From NCBI GenBank assembly GCA_009773005.1, contig WOUT01000010.1:1-64000 (forward strand): a stretch of 64,000 nt of DNA, written 5' to 3'. This DNA is from Chloroflexota bacterium. Lineage in GTDB: Bacteria > Chloroflexota > Anaerolineae > Anaerolineales > Anaerolineaceae. The notes below the pieces were generated by a model. It had not been told where the DNA came from and searched no databases. It saw nothing but the letters and a program-made list of their open reading frames with translations. Positions 19,874 through 30,348 of the stretch are shown here, piece after piece; the first letter of the stretch is position 1; every line of letters starts with the position of its first letter. A program made the translations under genes and the position numbers.

Positions 19874-19947
19874 GGGCAGATAGCTCAGTTGGTTAGAGCG
19901 CTTCTCTTACACAGAAGAGGTCGCAGGTTCGAGTCCTGTTCCGCCCA
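19874..19947 (+). tRNA. tRNA-Val (TAC)
   Basis: The cloverleaf is complete. Anticodon loop cttacac gives TAC, the T-arm has ggttcgagtcc, and the acceptor pairs gggcaga with tccgccc apart from an A-C mismatch at pair 5. No CCA is encoded. The first 48 bases are duplicated at 16789-16836, making this the right junction of the integrated element. No clear TATAAT lies upstream of this copy. Confidence 0.93.
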
Positions 19948-19955
19948 CTCACTAA

Positions 19956-19989
19956 ACCACTTTCATAATAAAAAGTGGTCTTTTTTTTT
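19956..19989. terminator. Intrinsic terminator after tRNA-Val
   Basis: The stem accacttt/aaagtggt is followed by nine T's on the plus strand. It also lies at the end of the convergent corA gene. Confidence 0.82.
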
Positions 19990-20923
19990 AGAACCAATCC
20001 TTTCGAATAAAGATCGCGATCACAAAAGCACAGATCACTACAAACAACAAGATGATGCCAAAATAGGACAAGGGATGGTCAGCAAATGGTATTGAAACAT
20101 TCATCCCAAAGTAGCTGGTAATGATTGTCGGTATGCTTAAAACAATCGTAACTGAGGCAAGGAATTTCATGACTACATTGAGGTTATTTGAAATGATCGA
20201 TGCGAAAGCATCCATCATTGAGCTCAAAATATTTTCAGCGATGGCGATCATTTCAATCGCCTGCTGATTCTCCGTTAAGACATCCTCCAACAAATCTTCA
20301 TCTTCCGGGAATTTATGAAAAAGTGGCGTCTTCTGCAATCTTTCCATCATCAACTCATTGGATTTAAGCGCCGTTTCAAAATAGACCAGACTTTTCTGAT
20401 ACTTTAATAGCTCAAGAACTTCGTTGTTGCGCATAGATGCCTGTAATTTGTCCTCAATCGTTTCTACAATGTTATTTATTTCTCGAAGATAAGAAAGAAA
20501 TTTCGTTGCAGATAACAACAAAATTCGCAGCACAAATCGAATCCTTTTGGAAGTGGAAAATCCCTTTATTTTTGTTCTTAGCAGTTCTTCCAAAATGATG
20601 TTATTCCGTTTGCACACGGTGATGACCATATTTTCTGTAATGATTATCCCCAGTGGAATCGAGGTATACGGCACATCTAATTTGTCACCCTGAAAAAAAG
20701 GTATCTTGATCAAGATAAGAGTTGTGCCATCATCTTCTTTTTCCGTTCGAGGCCTTTCATCCAAATCAAGAGGATAGGTAATAAAATCCGCAGGAATGCC
20801 CAAATCACGTACGGTATCGATTTCATCAGAAGTCGGGTCGACCACGTTTACCCAACAGCCATCGGCGGGTTTGTTAACCTCAAGGATACCCGCACCTTCG
20901 TTCCCTTTATAAACAGTGATCAT
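19988..20923 (-). CDS. corA: CorA-family divalent metal transporter
   Basis: The 311 residues comprise a large cytoplasmic N-terminal domain with a long charged helix, then two C-terminal membrane helices. The first helix ends in the selectivity motif YFGMNVSIP, and the basic C-terminus (IRKDWF) follows the second. The protein would be a homopentameric Mg2+ (or Co2+/Ni2+) channel in the inner membrane. CAGGAGG precedes the ATG. Confidence 0.93.
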   Translation of the reverse strand: MITVYKGNEGAGILEVNKPADGCWVNVVDPTSDEIDTVRDLGIPADFITYPLDLDERPRTEKEDDGTTLILIKIPFFQGDKLDVPYTSIPLGIIITENMVITVCKRNNIILEELLRTKIKGFSTSKRIRFVLRILLLSATKFLSYLREINNIVETIEDKLQASMRNNEVLELLKYQKSLVYFETALKSNELMMERLQKTPLFHKFPEDEDLLEDVLTENQQAIEMIAIAENILSSMMDAFASIISNNLNVVMKFLASVTIVLSIPTIITSYFGMNVSIPFADHPLSYFGIILLFVVICAFVIAIFIRKDWF

Positions 20924-20995
20924 TGCAAACCTCCTGCGGTGGAATTGATTCCTGCTTATTTTACTCTTAGAATGAATTTTGGGGTCGAATTACTG

Positions 20996-21001
20996 TATAA
21001 T
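20996..21001 (+). promoter_or_regulatory. -10 box of the tmRNA promoter
   Basis: A TATAAT lies nine bases before the 5' end of tmRNA. The -35 region is weak. Confidence 0.6.
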
Positions 21002-21010
21002 TAGGTTACC

Positions 21011-21404
21011 GGGGATGACAGGCTTCGACGGGCGAGGCTGGTCCCGGACTGCGAGCCGAGAGGTACCGAACTCGTAAAATCAGTACAAAAAACAAGTGCC
21101 AATCGCACTAACTACGTAGCTCTTCCACTCGCCGCCTAGCGTCGAGTGCGAGCTCAAATGACGCCCTAAGAAGCGTCACGTCTTCCTGCCCCGCTCTTGA
21201 ACCGGTGGCAGAGCGGGCGTAATAAAGTTCAAGTGCCGTGCAACACGTCGTGGGTTGTACGAAAGAGGGCTCTCGGGCTCTAACGACTGGCTAGTCTACG
21301 CTTTTGTTCATTTTACGCAGGCGAGCGACACAGAAAACGAACTACGCTTGTAGAGGTCCGCGGGTCTATTCGTTCGGACGCGGGTTCAATTCCCGCCATC
21401 TCCA
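21011..21404 (+). ncRNA. ssrA: tmRNA (SsrA)
   Basis: The 5' end ggggatgacaggcttcgacg and the 3' T-arm and acceptor (gggttcaattcccgc, then catctcca) form the tRNA-like half; the 7 bp acceptor pairs with one G-U. The tag reading frame at 21098-21139 resumes at GCC and encodes ANRTNYVALPLAA before TAG. It rescues stalled ribosomes and tags proteins for proteolysis. Confidence 0.96.
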
Positions 21405-21406
21405 CT

Positions 21407-21432
21407 AAAATAAAACACACTTTGAGTGTGTT

Positions 21433-21440
<8 letters not shown>
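21407..21440. terminator. Bidirectional intrinsic terminator after tmRNA
   Basis: The stem is a perfect 14 bp (aaaataaaacacac with gtgtgttttatttt) with a 5-base loop. The stop codon of rlmI on the other strand lies inside the stem. Confidence 0.9.
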
Positions 21441-24700
<3,260 letters not shown>

Positions 24701-24796
24701 TCAGCCTTATAATAGAATGCAAGCTAAAAATAATTGTATAATCCTTCTTATCAATTTCTACGTAAATCATTTAATGACAATTAAATAGGAGGTCGA

Positions 24797-25153
24797 ATGA
24801 AAATCATCGCATTTATCGGATCTGGTCTTCTTATCCTGTTTGGGGCGTTAATGGCGCTTGGCGCAACTGATCCACGTAATGGTCAAATAATATGGCTTCC
24901 GATTGGATTGGTCATGATAGGCGTCGGATTGGTGATCATCTTCTTCGCAGCCCGCCGAAAAGCTGTTGGTACTATAACCAACGTGACGCTCAATGTCGAT
25001 TTACCTGGCAATGTCGCCATGGATGCGATGAAATGCAAATCCTGCGGTGGAGTTTTGTCAGCAGAAAATATCAGCATGGTTCAAGGCGCACCGATGGTCA
25101 CCTGCCCATTTTGTCACACTGTTTACCAGCTAACCGAAGAACCAAAGTGGTAG
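24797..25153 (+). CDS. Two-helix membrane protein with zinc ribbon
   Basis: The 118 residues have two membrane helices (about 3-22 and 31-52) and a C-terminal zinc ribbon with ligands MKCKSCGG and VTCPFCHT. No family was recognised. TAGGAGG precedes the ATG. The gene is 28 bases upstream of the protein with the Cys-Ala tail and is probably co-transcribed, so it may help handle metal or clusters for that system; this is only context. Confidence 0.75.
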   Translation: MKIIAFIGSGLLILFGALMALGATDPRNGQIIWLPIGLVMIGVGLVIIFFAARRKAVGTITNVTLNVDLPGNVAMDAMKCKSCGGVLSAENISMVQGAPMVTCPFCHTVYQLTEEPKW

Positions 25154-25181
25154 TAGCAACTATTTTTTTGGGAGGGTAGAA

Positions 25182-26900
25182 ATGAGATTTCTTAGATTTA
25201 CCTGCTTATTTTTTATCTTTATTATGCTTGCGGGCAGTGTTTCGCCCGCATATGCTCAAGCCTACCGTTTTCAAGTCCCCGAACAAGCCGTGGTAGTAAC
25301 AATTAATGTCGATGGCTCAATTGCCATAGATTACACGATGAAATTCCTGAATGGCCCGGGTGCGCACGCCATTGATATCGTCGATATCGGGCTGCCAAAC
25401 TATGAATATGAACTCAGGTCAATCAGCGGCGAAATTAATGGTCAGCCGATCACCAAGATCACAAATTCTGATATTGTTTCCCCCGGAATTTCGCTTTACT
25501 TGCAATCCAACGAGATCCCTGCCGGGGAGGCAGGTACAGTTCACGCTTACATCACCGCTGTAAAAAAGGTGATCTACCCTGCCACTCAAACAGAATCTGA
25601 AGATTACGCAAGCCTGGTTTTCTCTCCAAATTGGTATGACAGCGCCTATAGTCATGGGAACACGAACTATCAGGTGACCATCCTGCTTCCACCGGGCGTC
25701 AAAGACGGAGAAGCCCGTTACTTTATCCCAGAGAATTGGCCTGGTAGTAACGAACCTGAATCCAGGATCATGGATGATGGCCGGATTTTTTATACCTGGG
25801 TATCTGACCAAGCTAACACTTATACACAGTATAAATTTGGCGCCAGTTTTCCATCCCGGTATCTAAATGAAGGAGTCGTGGTTAAAGAACCCTATGTCCC
25901 ACCCTCCTCTTCGGGAAATAACGCAAGTTTTAATCTTGAAAGTCTCTGCCCATTCATTTTTTGTCTCGGATTTATTGGCTTTTTTGGATTGATTATTTAT
26001 TCAGCCACTGTCGGAGCAAAAAAACGAAAAATGCAGTACCTTCCTCCAAAAATATCGATGGAGGGTCACGGCGTCAAGCGCGGATTGACCTCAGTCGAAG
26101 CTGGTGTGCTGATGGAACAACCTATGGATAAGATTTTCACAATGATCTTGTTCGGGTTGATGAAAAAGAATGCCGCCCAAGTGGTTACAAAAGAACCATT
26201 GGATATTAATCCTGCCACACCGCTGCCGACCGATCTTTACGGTTATGAGACTGACTTTTTAGCAGCCTTTACAGAAAAACAAGCTGCTCCGAGACGCAAG
26301 CTGCTGCAAACCATGATGGTTAATCTCATCAAAAGCGTCGGAGAAAAAATGAAAGGCTTCAGCCGCAAAGAGACACTTGCCTTTTATGTAGATATCATGA
26401 AACGGGCTTGGACACAGGTTGAACAAGCCAACACTCCAGAAGTCAAAGCCCAGGTTTACGAAGAAGTGATGGATTGGACCATGCTCGACAAGAAATATGA
26501 CGACCGCACTCGCGATGTTTTCAGCGGACCAATGGTGGTGCCTGCTCCTTCCTGGTGGTGGCGGTATGATCCCACTTTTTCACGGTCAGTCCCTACCAGC
26601 ACAATTTCAACTGGCGCTACACCGCCTCCGCTATCAACCTTAGGCGGTAGAAGCATCTCCATGCCTACCATGCCAGGCTCTGCATTTGCCGCTTCTGTTG
26701 TAAATAGCGTCTCTTCATTCTCCTCAAATGTACTTGGCGGACTTTCAGGCTTTACAAGCGGCGTCACCAATGTGACGAATCCCCCACCTCCTCCATCAAC
26801 TTACAGGAGTTCCGGTGGCGGCTCGAGCGGCGGACGCTCTTGTGCATGTGCTTGCGCTTGTGCCGGCTGTGCCTGTGCTTGTGCTGGCGGCGGGAGATAA
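25182..26900 (+). CDS. DUF2207-like membrane protein with Cys-Ala tail
   Basis: The protein has 572 residues. A signal peptide (ending SPAYAQA) leads to a beta-rich extracytoplasmic domain (about 27-250), one membrane helix (about 254-277) followed by AKKRK (so the rest is cytoplasmic), and a helical domain of about 200 residues. A Pro/Ser/Gly linker follows, then the last 23 residues: GGRS, four Cys-Ala pairs, Gly, three Cys-Ala pairs, and GGGR. Cys and Ala codons vary within the tail, so selection is on protein, not DNA. The layout resembles DUF2207/TIGR04222-type membrane proteins, which can carry low-complexity Cys- or Gly-rich ends. Radical SAM genes follow directly, making the tail a candidate modification site. 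Confidence 0.8.
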   Translation: MRFLRFTCLFFIFIMLAGSVSPAYAQAYRFQVPEQAVVVTINVDGSIAIDYTMKFLNGPGAHAIDIVDIGLPNYEYELRSISGEINGQPITKITNSDIVSPGISLYLQSNEIPAGEAGTVHAYITAVKKVIYPATQTESEDYASLVFSPNWYDSAYSHGNTNYQVTILLPPGVKDGEARYFIPENWPGSNEPESRIMDDGRIFYTWVSDQANTYTQYKFGASFPSRYLNEGVVVKEPYVPPSSSGNNASFNLESLCPFIFCLGFIGFFGLIIYSATVGAKKRKMQYLPPKISMEGHGVKRGLTSVEAGVLMEQPMDKIFTMILFGLMKKNAAQVVTKEPLDINPATPLPTDLYGYETDFLAAFTEKQAAPRRKLLQTMMVNLIKSVGEKMKGFSRKETLAFYVDIMKRAWTQVEQANTPEVKAQVYEEVMDWTMLDKKYDDRTRDVFSGPMVVPAPSWWWRYDPTFSRSVPTSTISTGATPPPLSTLGGRSISMPTMPGSAFAASVVNSVSSFSSNVLGGLSGFTSGVTNVTNPPPPPSTYRSSGGGSSGGRSCACACACAGCACACAGGGR

Positions 26901-26915
26901 TCGCATCATTAATAT

Positions 26916-28247
26916 ATGAATCTGCTTGATCAATTCTCAGCACTAAAGAAACCCGCACCAACAGTTGCTTTACCTGTTGCTGGTGTGTATCACTTTCTAC
27001 GCGAATCTCCAGAAGAAAAATCTAGACTTCATCTCAGGGTTGATAAAGATGGCTCAGGGTTGCTAATCATTAATGCCAATCAGGTTTTCCAACTCAATCC
27101 GTCTGCTGCGGCGATGATGTTCTTCGCATTGAATGATATTCCGGTACAAACAGCGACCAACGCACTTCACAAATCTTTCAATGCGTCAAAATTTTCTATT
27201 GCCAATGATTATGCCGCAGTAAAAACTCAATTGGAAGCATTGGTGTCCAATGAAGCCTGTCCTATCTGTGAATTGGATATTGAAACCACCGCCCCGTTTT
27301 CCTCCACACCCTCCGCTCCTTACCGGATGGATTTGGCAGTCACCTATCGATGCAACAATGCCTGTGCCCATTGTTATAACGGGCGACCACGCAACTATCC
27401 GGAGCTCACAACAGAAGAGTGGTTTAAGATCCTCGACGAGCTATGGAAAATCGGTATCCCGCACATCGTTTTCACCGGTGGGGAACCAACCCTGCGAGAC
27501 GACCTTCCGGATTTGATCAGGCATGCCGAAAAAAACGGTCAGATCACGGGCATCAACACAAATGGCCGTCGCCTGAAAGACAAAAAATACGTTCAGCAGC
27601 TTATCGACGCCGGGCTCGATCACATCCAGATCACTTTTGAGTCTCATGCGCCCCAAATTCACGATCAAATGGTCTGCCATACCGGGGCGTGGCAAGAAAC
27701 CCTTGCCGGGCTTAAAAACGCCTTAAACTCCAAACTTTACGTCATGACCAATACCACCATGTTGACCGTGAATCGTTCATCCATTCCGGATACCATGGAG
27801 TTTTTAGGTGAGCTTGGCCTTAAAACGATTGGGTTGAATGCCTTGATCTATTCGGGTCATGGAAAAATGGTTGGAACAGGTCTCTCAGAAGGCGAATTGA
27901 CGCCTTTATTGAACTCAGCCCAAGTGATAACAACAAAATACAATCAGCGCCTGATCTGGTATACCCCGACCCAATATTGCAATTTTGATCCCGTTCAGAT
28001 GGGGTTGGGCGTCAAGGGTTGTACCGCTGCTTTATACAACATGTGCGTCGAACCGGACGGCGGGGTGATCCCATGCCAATCCTATTATCAAGCGCTGGGT
28101 AACATATTGACCGACCCCTGGGATAAGATATGGAATCATGATTTGGCTCTCTCCTTGAGAGAACGAAAAAAAATGCCCGAAAAATGTACCGGATGCTCTT
28201 TATTGACTGAATGCGGAGGCGGTTGTCCGCTTTCCTCGAATTTGTAA
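26916..28247 (+). CDS. Radical SAM/SPASM maturase with PqqD-like domain
   Basis: The protein has 443 residues. Residues about 20-112 look like a PqqD-type RiPP recognition element. The radical SAM core has the cluster motif at Cys146, Cys150 and Cys153 (YRCNNACAHCYNG) and GGEPTLR at 188-194. A SPASM-type C-terminus has further cysteines at about 366-385 and at 424, 427, 433 and 437 (CTGCSLLTECGGGC), suited to auxiliary Fe-S clusters. Such enzymes make thioether or C-C crosslinks in peptides. The gene starts 15 bases after the Cys-Ala tail gene. Substrate assignment is inferred from that neighbourhood. Confidence 0.88.
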   Translation: MNLLDQFSALKKPAPTVALPVAGVYHFLRESPEEKSRLHLRVDKDGSGLLIINANQVFQLNPSAAAMMFFALNDIPVQTATNALHKSFNASKFSIANDYAAVKTQLEALVSNEACPICELDIETTAPFSSTPSAPYRMDLAVTYRCNNACAHCYNGRPRNYPELTTEEWFKILDELWKIGIPHIVFTGGEPTLRDDLPDLIRHAEKNGQITGINTNGRRLKDKKYVQQLIDAGLDHIQITFESHAPQIHDQMVCHTGAWQETLAGLKNALNSKLYVMTNTTMLTVNRSSIPDTMEFLGELGLKTIGLNALIYSGHGKMVGTGLSEGELTPLLNSAQVITTKYNQRLIWYTPTQYCNFDPVQMGLGVKGCTAALYNMCVEPDGGVIPCQSYYQALGNILTDPWDKIWNHDLALSLRERKKMPEKCTGCSLLTECGGGCPLSSNL

Positions 28248-28274
28248 TGACTATTTAACCTTTCGGAGGGAAAA

Positions 28275-29450
28275 ATGAAAGCCAGGATCAATACATTCAT
28301 CAAAAACATTTTATACACGCCAAAACCATTACCTGTTGGCAATTATCAAGCTATTCTTAAAATTGATACGGGCCCGTCTTATCGCCTTCACCTCCGCATC
28401 GAAGATCATGGGCTGGGCACATTGATCCTCAATGCCAGTACGATAATGCATTTGAACACAACCGCAGCAGAATTTGCCTATCATCTCATCAAGCAAACTC
28501 CTGTCGAAACCGTGGTCGCTGAAGTCATGAAACGTTACCGAGTCACTCCTGAAGAAGCCGCACAGGATTTTCAAGATTTTAAAGACCGGCTGGAATCCTT
28601 GGTATCAACCCCAGACCTGGACCCTGAAACCTTCCTTAATATTGACCGTGTTGACCTGCATCAGCACAAAATGTCCGCGCCGCTCAGGTTGGATTGTGCG
28701 CTCACTTATCAGGTCAGCGAGGGCTCTGCAAGCGTTTATGCGCCTGTTGACCGGGTAAAACAGCTGCTTGACACCAAGGAATGGAAGCAGATCCTGAAAA
28801 ACGCCTGGGATGCGGGCATTCCGCATATCGTATTTACAGGCGGCGAACCAACCCTGCGCCCGGATGTACCGGAATTGATCACGTTTGCAGAGGAGCTTGG
28901 GCAGGTATCGGGCTTGATCACGGATGGAACCCGACTGAGCGAAAAAGACTATTTGCAACAATTATTGATGGCAGGTCTGGATCATCTGATGATCGTGCTT
29001 AATCCACAAAGCGAACAGTCTTGGGAAGCAGTTCGTGATCTAATCAACGAGGATATTTTCTTAACCGTCCACCTGACCCTGTCAAACAAGAATAAAAATG
29101 AATTTGATAAGATTCTGACTAAGTTGAATCAGTTCCAGATAAAATCCCTTTCATTGAGCGCCGAAACCCTGGAATTATGGAAATTGTTACCACAATACAC
29201 ACAAAAAGCAGTTGAGTTGGGATTTTCACTCGTCTGGGACCTGCCGGTTCCATATTCAGCGCTGAACCCGATCGCGCTTGAACTGGAATCACAGAATTCC
29301 ACGGTTGACGGTGCTGGTGCAAGCTGGCTTTATGTAGAACCCGATGGCGATATTCTTGCCGGACAAGGAATTCCGACAGTTCTGGGCAACTTCCTGACCG
29401 ATTCATGGCAAAAAATTTGGACGGAAGCCAAATTATTGAAATATGGTTAA
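28275..29450 (+). CDS. Degenerate radical SAM paralogue (no Fe-S cysteines)
   Basis: The 391 residues align with the preceding protein through the PqqD-like domain (about 22-112) and the core, including IPHIVFTGGEPTLR and a VEPDG segment. At the cluster site the three cysteines are Val147, Ser151 and Val154 (LTYQVSEGSASVYAP). The SPASM cysteines are also gone, and the C-terminal Cys-rich tail is absent. Only one Cys remains in the whole protein (Cys141). It cannot bind the usual 4Fe-4S cluster, yet it has an intact frame and a strong ribosome site (CGGAGGG). It probably serves as a scaffold or recognition partner for the active enzyme. Confidence 0.85.
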   Translation: MKARINTFIKNILYTPKPLPVGNYQAILKIDTGPSYRLHLRIEDHGLGTLILNASTIMHLNTTAAEFAYHLIKQTPVETVVAEVMKRYRVTPEEAAQDFQDFKDRLESLVSTPDLDPETFLNIDRVDLHQHKMSAPLRLDCALTYQVSEGSASVYAPVDRVKQLLDTKEWKQILKNAWDAGIPHIVFTGGEPTLRPDVPELITFAEELGQVSGLITDGTRLSEKDYLQQLLMAGLDHLMIVLNPQSEQSWEAVRDLINEDIFLTVHLTLSNKNKNEFDKILTKLNQFQIKSLSLSAETLELWKLLPQYTQKAVELGFSLVWDLPVPYSALNPIALELESQNSTVDGAGASWLYVEPDGDILAGQGIPTVLGNFLTDSWQKIWTEAKLLKYG

Positions 29451-30204
29451 TTCTTCCGAATCCGTGAACTGGCATAACCGGTTTGCCGTCCAATCTACAT
29501 GGACAAAACCGCTTCGGAATTTCCTATACAAGCAAATTGGGATCAACCAAAATTCCCGCATCCTTGAAGTTGGATGCGGGACTGGCGTGATTACATCCGA
29601 GTTGCATCAATTTACTTTTATGCCTGCAACTGGAATCGATCTGCAACACGATCGGTTAAGAATAGCAGCCAGGCAAGATGAATTTCAGCTTTATGTATGT
29701 GCGGATGCCTATTCCCTTCCATTCACAAAAAATTTGTTTGATTTTGTCCTGACCCATTTTTTCTTTTTGTGGGTACAAGATCCAATTTCCACCCTGGTTG
29801 AAATGCTGCGCGTCTTAAAACCCGGTGGATGGGTAATTGCATTGGCTGAGCCGGATTATTTGGCGCGGATTGACTCACCAGCAGAGTTTGATAAATTGGG
29901 GCAGATGCAGACACAAGCCCTTATTGCACAGGGAGCCAATCCTGCCAGCGGCAGATCACTCCCGCAAATATTTTCCAATGCCGGCGTAGAGGATATCCAA
30001 TACGGAATCTCAGGATTTCAAGTATCTCCGGTGCACATCCCTGATTGGTATGAATCTGAATGGAATATGTTAAGAGAAGATTTGGCTCATCTTCTTTCGG
30101 AAAATGAATTGGACCGGCTGCAGGAATTGGACTTGAAGGCAAGAAAATCGGGCTGCCGAGTCTTATGGATACCCACCTTCTATGCATACGGAAAAAAGTC
30201 CTGA
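29443..30204 (+). CDS. Class I SAM-dependent methyltransferase
   Basis: The 253 residues have the class I motifs: ILEVGCGTGVITSEL (motif I), TGIDLQHDRL, ADAYSLPF, and the late MLRVLKPGGWVIALAEPDY. It resembles small-molecule or ubiE-like methyltransferases, and the substrate is not evident. Its ATG overlaps the end of the degenerate radical SAM gene by eight bases, so translation is coupled and a shared pathway is likely. Confidence 0.88.
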   Translation: MVNSSESVNWHNRFAVQSTWTKPLRNFLYKQIGINQNSRILEVGCGTGVITSELHQFTFMPATGIDLQHDRLRIAARQDEFQLYVCADAYSLPFTKNLFDFVLTHFFFLWVQDPISTLVEMLRVLKPGGWVIALAEPDYLARIDSPAEFDKLGQMQTQALIAQGANPASGRSLPQIFSNAGVEDIQYGISGFQVSPVHIPDWYESEWNMLREDLAHLLSENELDRLQELDLKARKSGCRVLWIPTFYAYGKKS

Positions 30205-30275
30205 AGTTTTTATGACAAATTAAGTCAAATATCACTGTTTTGTTTTTTTTAGCAGGGTTATAATGGTGAAGCTGG

Positions 30276-30325
30276 CCAGAAAACTCATTGCAGCTAACGA
30301 CACGCCAAGTTTTCTGGTCTTTTTT
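30276..30325 (+). terminator. Intrinsic terminator in the MFS gene leader
   Basis: A perfect 10 bp stem (ccagaaaact with agttttctgg) with a 22-base loop is followed by tctttttt. It ends 24 bases before the MFS start. A TATAAT-like box at 30259-30264 lies just upstream, so it could end the previous operon or attenuate the transporter gene. Confidence 0.7.
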
Positions 30326-30348
30326 ATTATCTTTTTGTGGAGGGCTAC

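Larger units (their letters stand above)
16789..19921. mobile_element. 3.1 kb integrated element in tRNA-Val
   Basis: A perfect 48 bp direct repeat bounds the segment: the first 48 bases of tRNA-Val occur at 16789-16836 and again at 19874-19921, where the complete tRNA gene continues. Inside are only a tyrosine recombinase and a methyltransferase-nuclease gene, convergent with 5 bases between their stops. Copies of a 12-base motif taken from the tRNA lie near both ends. This is the layout expected after site-specific integration into a tRNA gene, with a truncated tRNA left at one end. Nothing for replication or transfer is present, so it is a minimal island or a decayed one. Confidence 0.82.
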
